34,120 nt of DNA, taken from positions 32,315 through 66,434 of the forward strand of contig NZ_NMOJ01000186.1 of NCBI RefSeq assembly GCF_002251635.1. Reading direction: 5' to 3'. Both the position numbers and the translations under genes were made by a program. The DNA comes from Pseudomonas mandelii (GTDB lineage Bacteria; Pseudomonadota; Gammaproteobacteria; Pseudomonadales; Pseudomonadaceae). Under the pieces are notes generated by a model that was not told the origin of the DNA, ran no database searches, and was given only the letters and a program-made list of their open reading frames with translations. Shown in pieces: positions 6,778 through 13,732 of the stretch. How positions within the stretch are numbered: the stretch's first letter is position 1; each line of letters opens with the position of its first letter.

Positions 6778-7016
6778 CGGGGCTTGCGCAAAGAAATCAC
6801 GTAATAGTGGTTCAGCACGTTTTTCTTCCCCATTAACGCGTCAAAGCATCCCGGTTTGACTGAAACGCCAATCGTGTCAATCCGATAGAACTCCCACCCA
6901 TCCTCAGCATGAGTGTTGACCACATTTTGTAGATAAACAGCGGCCTCGTTCCCCCGGTGCTCCTTCGCACGAACTTCAATGTTTGGCGGCACTTGAACCA
7001 TTTTGTAGATGTACAT
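6774..7016 (-). CDS. DUF4177-like protein
   Basis: The 80-aa protein MYIYKMVQVPPNIEVRAKEH.. with a central EDGWEFYRIDTIGVSV and a closing YYVISLRKPR has the short beta-rich layout of DUF4177 proteins (YKxVxVP..., ExGWE...). Function is unknown. AAGGTG lies seven bases before the ATG. It is the first gene of a two-gene unit with the yidD paralogue, overlapping it by four bases. The pairing suggests a joint role at the membrane, but this is only inference. Confidence 0.7.
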   Translation of the reverse strand: MYIYKMVQVPPNIEVRAKEHRGNEAAVYLQNVVNTHAEDGWEFYRIDTIGVSVKPGCFDALMGKKNVLNHYYVISLRKPR

Positions 7017-7432
7017 CCGTGATCACCTTATGAATGCTCGTATTCCCCTGAATACAAAGCGCATTCGCTTTATATCTGGTTCCGAGCCGGATGAACAACC
7101 CGAATCGCACGCTCCCGGATCGGCCAGAAAAGCAAGCTCTCGCCAGGGCGCCTTCGGGCCATCGGCTGCCAATCGTGGAAGGCAGCTTGCGGCCAGAAGC
7201 GGACGCATCCGGCCAACAGCGGTCGTTCTGAATGGGTGGGAAGCGGCTGATTGCGCTCACTGAGACAGCTATGTCCAAACCAATAGCCAACTGTTGGCGA
7301 ACCCGTGTATTGCTGGCGATCAGTGAATCCGATCGGCTGCTCCATCAAAAGTAGCTAGCTTATCGGTAGTGGCGAAAAGCTACACATCAACTATCTTCTC
7401 GAACGGCACCTCGACCGTTACGGAGAGCAGGG
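7017..7432. other. Intergenic region with dispersed-repeat fragments
   Basis: Between the divergent DUF4177 and RloC-like genes there is no supported gene. Open frames on both strands here are shadows of the Pseudomonas GGCCAGAAGC repeat: a good copy is at 7181-7204, with partial ones near 7118-7130 and 7210-7260. Confidence 0.5.
7181..7204 (-). repeat. GGCCAGAAGC dispersed repeat, copy 1
   Basis: On the plus strand GGCAGCTTGCGGCCAGAAGC followed by GGAC; same as one arm of the long hairpin at 16078-16135. No matching opposite arm is intact. Confidence 0.65.
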
Positions 7433-10030
7433 ATGGCTGATCTAGCGAATGAAGCAATCGGGATCAACGACTTTGAAAAGTGGTTGAATGAACGGAGCGG
7501 TTGGCTTCAGGCAGCCGCCAAGCAGCTTATCGACAACAAACGTTTGCCGAATGAGGTCGAACTTGCAGAGCTGGTTCGGCTCGCCAAACTGGAGGCTGCG
7601 AAGCAGGGTGACCCTGGGTTCCTGAAGGTGGCTCCTGGTGCATTTTCGGCTGGGGCGGTTCAACGGGTGGTGCGGGTCGAAGAGTTAACCCAAGTCTTCG
7701 GGGTTAATGCGATTAAGCCTGGTGCATCTTTGCCATTCGGAACGGGTAGTTTGACTGTCATCTACGGGCAAAATGGCTCGGGGAAAAGCGGTTTTGCTCG
7801 TCTGCTCAAACAGCTTTGTGGATCTCGTTCACGGGACGAAATCCGGCCGAACGTATTCAGCGATGAAGAGCATGCTTGCAGTGCTCAATGCCGAATCACG
7901 ATTGATGGCAATTCACGAGATATCTATTGGCATCCTGGCGCCGAGCCCCATGCGATGCTCAAATACGCCCAAGTATTTGATTCGAAAACCGCAACTCAGT
8001 ACATGGGGCGCACTGAGTCAAGCTATGAGCCTAGCAGCATGCGGTTCATCTCCATGCTCATTCAGATTTCGGGCATGGTTTCTGATGAGCTGGGGCGGGA
8101 GAAGGGAAAGCTCGTTAGTGCCCTTCCACAGTTCCCAGATGATCTCTCAGATACCGCTGAGAAAGCCTGGTTCTCCTCTCTCAAAGCCTCTGCTTCTGCT
8201 GAGAAGGTCGAGGCGTATTGCCGGTATGGAAAAGACTTGGACGACGAGCGGGTCAAGGCTGAGGCTCTGCTCGCGGAAAAAGACATCGCGGGTCGCTTGG
8301 TTACGATTGGCAAGGAAAGTGTTGCCACCGAAAGCATCAAGCAGGCAATGAAACTGTTGAAAGAAGGCCTCACCGACGAGAGGGCTGATGAGCTGTCGAA
8401 GGCAAAAGTATCGGCGGTTACGGCGAGAAAGGCGGCCAACGAAGTTGCGCAGCAGGCATTCGCGAATGCTCCTCTCCAAGGCGTTGGTGAGTCGGCCTGG
8501 AAACTTATGTGGGAGCAGGCGCGCGCCTATTCCGTTGCTCATGCATACCATGGTCACGAATTTCCCGTTACTTCAGAAGGTGCGCACTGCGTGCTCTGTC
8601 AACAAGAGCTTACGGCTGAGGGCGCCGCTCGGCTCAAAAGCTTCGAGGCTTTCGTCACCGCGGGTCTCGAGACTGCGGCGAAAACTGCAGAGGCCACCAG
8701 TGCGGCACTGATCGCCAAGGTAATTCAGGTGCCTTCGATTGAAGACTGGATTGCGCGCCTAGCTCAGTTGCAGTTCGACGAATCCACGGCCCGTGCCTGG
8801 TATGAGTCGTTGAAGTCTAGGCGAGCACAGTTTATGGAATGTGCTGCCGTGGGAGATATCTCTGTGTTCGATTGGGCTCCTATCGATCAGGCACTGGAAA
8901 AACGAGCTGCCGACTTGCTTGCTGAGAAGACCAGCCTCGCCCAGCTGCAGCAGGATGGGCAGCGGCAGCAGGTCGAGAAGCGAGTGAAGCAACTCAAGGC
9001 GCTTCAGTGGCTGTCACAGAACAAGGCGGCGATTCTCGCAGAGCGTGAGCGGCTAGTAGCTGTAGATCTGCTAGATAGAGCAACAAAGTTAACGGCCACC
9101 AATTCGTTGACAACCAAGCGTACCGAGCTTGGACGCACGGAGCTTGATGCTGGATATCAGGCCCGCTTTGATGAGGAGTTGAAATCCCTTGGTGGGCGAC
9201 GTTTGCCAGTTGTGCCGCAGAGCAGGGCTCAAGGAAAAGGAGTTATCACATTTGGGCTCGCCCTTGTCGGTGCTCGGGCTGGCTTCACTCCTGATGTCGT
9301 ACTCAGTGAAGGCGAAACCCGTATTGTTGCACTGGCAGCATTCCTGGCCGACACGACCGGTTCAAACCAGCTTGCCCCTTTCATTTTTGATGACCCGATT
9401 TCGTCGTTAGATCAGGATTTCGAGGAAAGGGTTGTTACCCGGCTTGTCGAGTTGGCGAAGACTCGACAGGTCATCATCTTCACTCACCGCCTCTCCTTGA
9501 TTGCACTTGTCGAGGCTGTAATAAAAAAACACGGTGAGAATCCGGCTAACGAGAAAATCACCCACACCGTGCAGTCGCTTCGACGGCTGGATAAGGTTTC
9601 GGGAATTCTGGCGCAACACAATCTGCGGGATGCCAAGCCCGACAAGGCGCTGAATGCGATTAGAGATCACGTCATCCCCAGGCTCAAAAAGCATCAGGCC
9701 GATGCCGACGCAGACGGTTATGACCTCACCGTGAAGAGCGCCTGCAGTGATTTTCGGATCATCTTGGAACGAACAGTGGAACTCATCCTCTTGAATGACG
9801 TAGTTATTCGTTTCAGACGGGACGTAATGACTAAAGGAAAGCTAAGAGGCGTTGCTAAGGTGATGGCAGAGGACTGCGATTTTATCGACCGGTTAATGAC
9901 CAGGTATTCAGTGTACGAACACTCGCAGTCAGATGAGCTGCCTCAGGTCCCGGTCGAACTCGATGAGTTCGAGCGAGATGTCTTGGAACTCATTGCATGG
10001 ATGGATGAATTCAAAGTTCGAGCCAATTGA
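7433..10030 (+). CDS. RloC/PrrC-like AAA ATPase, putative anticodon nuclease
   Basis: The 865-aa protein has the SMC/ABC-like layout of COG4694. Walker A is GQNGSGKS at 112-119, followed by a long coiled-coil region broken by HCVLC (Cys386, Cys389), which looks like a zinc hook. The ABC signature LSEGE is at 624-628, Walker B FIFDDPISSLD at about 650-660, and a switch histidine in FTHRLS follows. The C-terminal 180 residues hold Arg775-x3-Glu779 and His830 (YEHSQ). The Arg-x3-Glu spacing is that of the anticodon-nuclease triad of PrrC/RloC, although the distance to the His is longer than in PrrC. Such enzymes cut tRNA anticodon loops in phage-infected or DNA-damaged cells. The ATG has only a weak SD. 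It appears monocistronic and stands alone, without hsd genes, as RloC does. Confidence 0.78.
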   Translation: MADLANEAIGINDFEKWLNERSGWLQAAAKQLIDNKRLPNEVELAELVRLAKLEAAKQGDPGFLKVAPGAFSAGAVQRVVRVEELTQVFGVNAIKPGASLPFGTGSLTVIYGQNGSGKSGFARLLKQLCGSRSRDEIRPNVFSDEEHACSAQCRITIDGNSRDIYWHPGAEPHAMLKYAQVFDSKTATQYMGRTESSYEPSSMRFISMLIQISGMVSDELGREKGKLVSALPQFPDDLSDTAEKAWFSSLKASASAEKVEAYCRYGKDLDDERVKAEALLAEKDIAGRLVTIGKESVATESIKQAMKLLKEGLTDERADELSKAKVSAVTARKAANEVAQQAFANAPLQGVGESAWKLMWEQARAYSVAHAYHGHEFPVTSEGAHCVLCQQELTAEGAARLKSFEAFVTAGLETAAKTAEATSAALIAKVIQVPSIEDWIARLAQLQFDESTARAWYESLKSRRAQFMECAAVGDISVFDWAPIDQALEKRAADLLAEKTSLAQLQQDGQRQQVEKRVKQLKALQWLSQNKAAILAERERLVAVDLLDRATKLTATNSLTTKRTELGRTELDAGYQARFDEELKSLGGRRLPVVPQSRAQGKGVITFGLALVGARAGFTPDVVLSEGETRIVALAAFLADTTGSNQLAPFIFDDPISSLDQDFEERVVTRLVELAKTRQVIIFTHRLSLIALVEAVIKKHGENPANEKITHTVQSLRRLDKVSGILAQHNLRDAKPDKALNAIRDHVIPRLKKHQADADADGYDLTVKSACSDFRIILERTVELILLNDVVIRFRRDVMTKGKLRGVAKVMAEDCDFIDRLMTRYSVYEHSQSDELPQVPVELDEFERDVLELIAWMDEFKVRAN

Positions 10031-10093
10031 TGTCAAATGACGAGCAGCCTTTAGTGAATGGGTCGCTTGCGAGGGCTCGTGCGGTTACTAGTG

Positions 10094-10151
10094 TGAATCC
10101 CCCCTACTTTCGTAGAAGCCTTAGAGTGGGCGCTTTTGGCCGATTTCTGCC
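10094..10151 (+). repeat. Left ~55-bp direct repeat flanking the cassette array
   Basis: TGAATCCCCCCTACTTTCGT, AGAAGCC, then GCGCTTTTGGCCGATTTCTG CC. The copy at 14253-14307 has the same order of parts (TGAATCGCCC, TTTCGTAGA, CCGCTTCTGGCCG, CTGCC). The TGAATC..TTTCGTAGA part resembles an IS terminal repeat, but this is from memory only. Confidence 0.5.
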
Positions 10152-10188
10152 TGTCGCGAAGGGATGAAAACGGCCAAGAGCAGTCGCT
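10128..10188 (+). repeat. GGCCAGAAGC dispersed repeat, copy 2
   Basis: GGGCGCTTTTGGCCGATTTC..TGCC, then a loop region and AACGGCCAAGAGCAGTCGCT; the two arms can pair imperfectly as in the hairpin at 16078-16135. Confidence 0.6.
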
Positions 10189-10395
10189 CGACCTCAGCGG
10201 ACTTATTCCTGCCGCACGGCGCGACCCACCTGTAATAGACACGCTCCATGAGGATCGAGTAGTGTCGCAGGCGAATTTTCTCCAGCGTTGAATTCGAGCA
10301 AACGAGGCTATCCGTCCATGGTGTATAACCCGCTTATACGCTCATCGGCACGCTGAAGGCCTCAGCCTAGACACGGATAGACAAAGGAACAAGGA

Positions 10396-10482
10396 ATGCT
10401 ATACACCACGCCCGTCCAGAAAGTTATGCACCAGTTGGTGTCTATTTATAGTTCGCAGCTAAGAGAGTTTTCCACGCCATGA
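10396..10482 (+). CDS. 28-aa leader frame coupled to the HEPN cassette gene
   Basis: The frame MLYTTPVQKVMHQLVSIYSS.. has AAGGA seven bases before its ATG and ends with TGA at 10480-10482, overlapping the next ATG (10479) as ATGA. The downstream gene has no SD of its own, so ribosomes probably reach it from this frame. The frame crosses a possible attI/cassette junction (AAAG|TTATGC, cut after 10423). This parallels the small frames in attI1 that raise translation of SD-less first cassettes. It probably acts as a translational leader rather than as a functional peptide. Confidence 0.5.
   Translation: MLYTTPVQKVMHQLVSIYSSQLREFSTP
10423..10429 (+). other. Possible attI-like recombination point
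   Basis: GTTATGC preceded by AAA gives AAAG|TTATGC, like the attI crossover (AAAG|TTRRRY). The heptamer is identical to the R' box of the first attC site at 11274-11280. This is consistent with the HEPN gene being the first cassette, but a 7-base match is weak evidence. Confidence 0.35.
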
Positions 10483-11219
10483 AAACAAAGTCATATATAA
10501 GATTTTCTAGTCGCGCAGCTCATCTTGATGTCGACATTGAGTTGGCCGATGTGCTGAAAATCTCAATCCAAGCAGGCATGCTAAGCGCAGCAGGCACTCA
10601 ACGTATATTCGACAAAGTAAATCCTCAACAGCATCCAAGACTTGCCGCAAGGGCCAATACTTCAGAAAGCAGAAAACTCGCTGCCAATCACCTAAAAGCG
10701 ACTCTGTGCGAAGCATTCATCAAGAACATTTACGAGGATGCAACACAATATATTCTCGAAATTTTAACCGCAGCAGCCAAGAAGGGGTTAGATCCAAATC
10801 GTTTAATTGGCGAACACAAAGTTTCCTTTGAAGCCAATGACGTCCTAAAAGCTGGAAGCTGGGATAAAGTAGTCTCAATGGTTGCACAATCCGTTTTCAG
10901 AAAACTAGAAAACGAAAAAAGCACAAAGAATCTTTTGGAGAAAATAAACTCCAAATTAAATCTTGGCGTTTCTCAAGCAAAAATTGATGCTGCACTACCC
11001 TATTTAGAAATACGGCATTTACTTGTACATGCCGATGGAAAGGCAGATCAAAAATTTTGTGAGTCGTTTCCTACTATAGGGGCAACTGCGGGGCAAAAAT
11101 TAAAACTTGATTACGCACTGCTCCAGCAGGCAAGAATTTCAATATGCGAGCTAGTTAATGAATACGATCAAAAAATTGTCGCAGGCAATGTTGTTCTGCC
11201 ACATGAGCTTCAGCGGTAA
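10479..11219 (+). CDS. HEPN-domain protein, integron cassette gene
   Basis: The 246-aa, largely helical protein has EIRHLLVHADG near its end, where Arg179-x4-His184 is the catalytic motif of HEPN ribonucleases. HEPN proteins act as toxins or abortive-infection effectors; the region after the motif (about 60 residues) resembles RiboL-PSP-type HEPN proteins. The gene is AT-rich compared with its surroundings and is followed after 3 bases by an attC site, so it fits an integron cassette. It lacks an SD and is probably translated by coupling to the 28-aa frame. No antitoxin partner is obvious next to it. Confidence 0.6.
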   Translation: MKTKSYIRFSSRAAHLDVDIELADVLKISIQAGMLSAAGTQRIFDKVNPQQHPRLAARANTSESRKLAANHLKATLCEAFIKNIYEDATQYILEILTAAAKKGLDPNRLIGEHKVSFEANDVLKAGSWDKVVSMVAQSVFRKLENEKSTKNLLEKINSKLNLGVSQAKIDAALPYLEIRHLLVHADGKADQKFCESFPTIGATAGQKLKLDYALLQQARISICELVNEYDQKIVAGNVVLPHELQR

Positions 11220-11222
11220 CGC

Positions 11223-11280
11223 TGCTAACAATGCGCTCACTGGTACGGGCTAAAGCCCGCCCCTTAACCAAACGTTATGC
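11223..11280 (+). other. attC site A
   Basis: R''-like TGCTAAC at 11223-11229 and R' GTTATGC at 11274-11280 enclose a 58-bp site with an inner hairpin CGGGCT-AA-AGCCCG and the CCCCTTA element before R'. It shares TAACAATGCGCT and CCCCTTA with site B. Cassette cutting would fall between 11274 and 11275. Confidence 0.75.
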
Positions 11281-11314
11281 CCCAATTTAAAATTTTGTAG
11301 AGCCAGGAGAAGAA

Positions 11315-11575
11315 ATGTCCTTTTACATGATTACCTACGGGCACACACAGATTGAAGAACTCTATATTGGTGAAACCGAAGATGCTGCAGTATCAAATGC
11401 CAGAGGCTTAATCGATCAATGGCCAGAATATGCAGCACTAACAGATAAAGAGATTATAGAACTCGCCAAAAACGGCGATGCCGAATTTGATTTAGTTGAG
11501 ATACATGCAGCCTGGCCTGGCACCAATCACAGCCAAGAGCAGTTAATTGCCATATATGAGCAACAGCAAAGCTAG
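11315..11575 (+). CDS. 86-aa hypothetical cassette protein
   Basis: The acidic protein (MSFYMITYGHTQIEELYIGE..) has a good SD (AGGAG, six bases before the ATG). It fills cassette 11275-11656, which has almost no other sequence, as is usual for integron cassettes. It has an alpha/beta pattern, many Glu/Asp residues, and no signal peptide. No domain is recognised. The first residues resemble small acidic phage-type proteins, but this is not evidence of function. Confidence 0.65.
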   Translation: MSFYMITYGHTQIEELYIGETEDAAVSNARGLIDQWPEYAALTDKEIIELAKNGDAEFDLVEIHAAWPGTNHSQEQLIAIYEQQQS

Positions 11576-11585
11576 GCGTATTGTT

Positions 11586-11662
11586 AAATAACAATGCGCT
11601 AAAATCGTTCGCTTCGCTCACTGAGACGGGCTTTAGTCCACCCCTTAGCTTAACCGTTAGGT
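11586..11662 (+). other. attC site B
   Basis: R'' box AAATAAC at 11586-11592 and a consensus R' box GTTAGGT at 11656-11662. The interior has TAACAATGCGCT, an ACGGGCTTTAGTCC hairpin region and CCCCTTAG near R'. Length is 77 bp. The cassette boundary is between 11656 and 11657. Confidence 0.8.
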
Positions 11663-11674
11663 GTTTTTTGAAAT

Positions 11675-12469
11675 ATGAGTGGATTTCAAGAGCTAATAGA
11701 AAAATTTGATTTTATAACTGAGATTGCATATGACTTATCTCAGCAGTTTGACGGCGTTCAAACAGAAGATAGAAAACGAAAAATATCGACTTACTACTTG
11801 GCAAAAGTTGTACCAGAATGCATGTCATTATTGAGAGTAATGCCCGGCTCAAGGTACACCAGCGCAGGGGAGATATTTGATTTTTCGTCGTTCTGCTCAA
11901 TTTCTAGGAGCTTGATTGAAGCGGCCAACCTGCATTGGTATTACTGCATAGAGAACACGGACACGGAAAAGTCTGAGTTCCGTTTTTATCTGTATGATTT
12001 TCACGATCTAAAATCGACAATTCAACTCTGTAGTTTTTTTGGCGGCGAAGACAAAGAACAATATCCTCTTCAAGAAAAATACAACAAGCTAAAGACTGTA
12101 ATTAAAGACAACCAAATATTTAAAAGTCTACTGCCTGAAGTTCAGAGGCAAATTCTAAAAGGGCGTAAATGCTCGGACATTAACCAAACTGAAATCTCCG
12201 AGAGCCGATGTCTCAATGTGAGCATGTTTAACTCTATCTATAAGATACTATCTACAAACGCTCACTCGACCCCTTCGGCAATAAATGCACTCGTCTATTC
12301 TAGAGTCCACAGCAAAGAACTTCATGAAAAGCTTGCGGCATTAGTGCTTTCATATGTAGCATCATTTATTGCGGACATGGTGAGGACAATTGGCGAAATA
12401 TGGTCTTTAGAGTTCGCCAAACATGAATCAGCAGAAATAATTAGATTCTATTCAGAAGACTTGAGTTAA
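11675..12469 (+). CDS. 264-aa helical cassette protein, possibly DUF5677-like
   Basis: The protein begins MSGFQELIEKFDFITEIAYD and is helical throughout. Parts such as SSFCSISRSLIEAANLHWYY and YKILSTNAHSTPSA recall DUF5677-type proteins, which have a similar SR..E and S..H layout, but I am not sure of this. The gene starts 19 bases after the crossover of attC site B and has no clear SD. It is AT-rich. Its own attC has been almost completely lost: only about 15 bases separate its stop from the next cassette's TTAGAA start. Confidence 0.55.
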   Translation: MSGFQELIEKFDFITEIAYDLSQQFDGVQTEDRKRKISTYYLAKVVPECMSLLRVMPGSRYTSAGEIFDFSSFCSISRSLIEAANLHWYYCIENTDTEKSEFRFYLYDFHDLKSTIQLCSFFGGEDKEQYPLQEKYNKLKTVIKDNQIFKSLLPEVQRQILKGRKCSDINQTEISESRCLNVSMFNSIYKILSTNAHSTPSAINALVYSRVHSKELHEKLAALVLSYVASFIADMVRTIGEIWSLEFAKHESAEIIRFYSEDLS

Positions 12470-12472
12470 AAC

Positions 12473-12490
12473 ACCTGCAAACATTAGAAC
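12473..12490 (+). other. Eroded cassette junction
   Basis: ACCTGCAAACA (12473-12483) is followed by TTAGAAC (12484-12490). TTAGAA is the exact mirror of the R'' box TTCTAAC at 12822-12828, as expected for the two ends of one cassette. ACCT mirrors the TTAGGT start of the preceding cassette (11657). The attC between them is thus reduced to a few bases. Confidence 0.5.
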
Positions 12491-12503
12491 TCAGGGGGAA
12501 AAT

Positions 12504-12827
12504 TTGCGCTACGGAATCATCGAACTTACCCAGGGCAACCTCAACAACGATCATCTGTACCTGACAAGCATAATGGAGCTGTTTCCCGCCGCTTCTGTGG
12601 GTGGCAGCTCGGAAGCGGATCGCGCCTCGCAACTGCTTGAGGTTCACTCAGGCATCGGCGCCCCCGTAATGACTGACATCGCAGGTGACAAGAAGATCTT
12701 TCGTAAACGAGCGTGGGTTGGGGAGTTCTTCGCTACGCATCAACTCAAAGCGGGCGACTCAGTAGTAGTGGAGCGCACAGGGACTCTTCGCTATCACGTG
12801 TACCCCAAACGTGCAGCTGAGTTCTAA
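12504..12827 (+). CDS. 107-aa hypothetical cassette protein
   Basis: The frame begins with TTG, preceded by AGGGGG at good spacing. The protein starts (M)RYGIIELTQGNLNNDHLYLT. Its C-terminal half, FFATHQLKAGDSVVVERTGT followed by LRYHVYP, has the L-x-x-GD-x-V-x-V pattern of small beta-barrels such as B3/EcoRII-type DNA-binding domains; this is only a resemblance. It occupies cassette 12484-12875, with the stop inside the R'' box of the classical attC site C. GC content is higher than in the preceding cassette, so the two probably have different origins. Confidence 0.6.
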   Translation: MRYGIIELTQGNLNNDHLYLTSIMELFPAASVGGSSEADRASQLLEVHSGIGAPVMTDIAGDKKIFRKRAWVGEFFATHQLKAGDSVVVERTGTLRYHVYPKRAAEF

Positions 12828-12881
12828 CAATTCATTCAAGCCGACACCGCTTCGCGGCGTGACTTAATTCGGGCGTTAGCC
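12822..12881 (+). other. attC site C (classical 60-bp form)
   Basis: R'' TTCTAAC (12822-12828) and R' GTTAGCC (12875-12881) enclose a textbook 59-base-element type site: AATTCATTCAAGCCGACACC, the loop GCTTCGCGG, then CGTGACTTAATTCGGGC. It closely resembles attC sites of the aadA type found in mobile class 1 integron cassettes. Confidence 0.92.
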
Positions 12882-12891
12882 AGGGAATAGT

Positions 12892-13533
12892 ATGAGTGCA
12901 GGTTTTGTTTATGTAATGATTAACCCTGCAATGCAGGGGCTAGTAAAAATTGGATTAACCAAGAAATCATGTAATGAACGTACAAAGGGGTTGAGAGGCA
13001 CAGGAGTTCCAGACGATTTTATAGTTGTTTATGATGAGTTTCTTATTGATTGTGAGTTAATTGAAAAACGACTTCACAAAAGATTCGATGAATATCGTTA
13101 TAAGCCAAACAGAGAGTTTTTTCAGATTCCCATTAGAGAAGCGATTCGGGGCGTAGTGGAAGAGTCTGTTGGGTTTATTGTGCCTCGTGTCGGAGCGGAT
13201 GGAGGTGTGGAAATTCTTCCTGATCTGAAGAAAAAATACCCAAGCTATCTAAAACCTGACTTTCACTCGATCAAAATTACGCATAGTGGTGGAGTGGTGT
13301 ATCTTGAGTCTGTTCGTTATCGACACGCGGGTGTTAAAGACGAAGTTGTTGAGCGAACCGATCTAAGCTTCATCGCTGAGGATCACGGCGATATGTTTCA
13401 AATTTCTAGAGATCCAACAGAAAATGCGAGATTATTTGTTCATCAACTAGATGAATACTCAATGATTCAGTGTACAGACTTGTTCACACATGATGCGTGC
13501 GTTGATATAGCACAAAGGCACGAGCATGGCTAA
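12892..13533 (+). CDS. T5orf172 / GIY-YIG-like cassette protein
   Basis: The 213-aa protein begins with GFVYVMINPAMQGLVKIGLT, followed by CNERTKGL, then CELIEKRLHKRFDEY and NREFFQIP. This is the order of T5orf172 domains of the GIY-YIG superfamily (two strands, Arg, Glu, EFF), covering residues 4-90. The C-terminal part (about 95-213) is unrecognised. Related proteins occur in phages and may bind or cut DNA. AGGGA lies before the ATG, 11 bases past attC site C. It is the last gene of the cassette array. Confidence 0.7.
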   Translation: MSAGFVYVMINPAMQGLVKIGLTKKSCNERTKGLRGTGVPDDFIVVYDEFLIDCELIEKRLHKRFDEYRYKPNREFFQIPIREAIRGVVEESVGFIVPRVGADGGVEILPDLKKKYPSYLKPDFHSIKITHSGGVVYLESVRYRHAGVKDEVVERTDLSFIAEDHGDMFQISRDPTENARLFVHQLDEYSMIQCTDLFTHDACVDIAQRHEHG

Positions 13534-13550
13534 CAAAGTGCTGCTGCCGG
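13528..13550 (+). other. Truncated attC site D
   Basis: GGCTAAC (13528-13534), the exact mirror of the R' box GTTAGCC at the start of this cassette, is followed by AAAGTGCTGCTGCCGG. No R' box follows before unrelated repeat sequence from about 13560. The array was evidently cut here. Confidence 0.65.
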
Positions 13551-13594
13551 AAAAGTTTACCGCCGCGCTCCAAATTTATGGAAAAGGGGACTGG

Positions 13595-13615
13595 AAAAGG
13601 GGACAGATTTATTTA
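13595..13615 (+). repeat. AAAAGGGGACAGATTTATTT repeat
   Basis: Second copy of the motif seen at 3971-3990; a partial copy (GAAAAGGGGACTGG) lies directly before it at 13581-13594. It abuts a dispersed-repeat copy, suggesting layered insertions at the broken end of the cassette array. Confidence 0.55.
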
Positions 13616-13625
13616 CTGGGAAACA

Positions 13626-13686
13626 GTCCGCTCCTGGCCGCTCTCTGCCTGTCACTATGGTCGGGAGTCGGCCAGAAGCGGTCACT
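13626..13686 (+). repeat. GGCCAGAAGC dispersed repeat, copy 3
   Basis: GTCCGCTCCTGGCCGCTCTC TGCC on one arm and GTCGGCCAGAAGCGGTCAC on the other. The arms pair over most of their length, forming a hairpin like that at 16078-16135. Confidence 0.65.
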
Positions 13687-13732
13687 AATGAGCGTCCCCT
13701 TTTAGCTTTTCAACCATGAGATACAAGTACTA

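Larger units (their letters stand above)
10031..10395. other. Intergenic region before the cassette array
   Basis: No gene is supported. It holds a dispersed-repeat copy (10128-10188), a TGAATC..TTTCGTAGA segment (10094-10119) similar to one at 14253-14279, and a hairpin GTATAA-CCCGC-TTATAC (10323-10339). TGGTGTATA (10319-10327) is inverted at 10401-10409 as TATACACCA. An integron integrase, expected on the minus strand here if the array were complete, is absent. Confidence 0.5.

Noticed and set aside
7009-7348. Several 60-100-aa frames on both strands
   Set aside because: They translate the dispersed GGCCAGAAGC repeat family and show no gene features.
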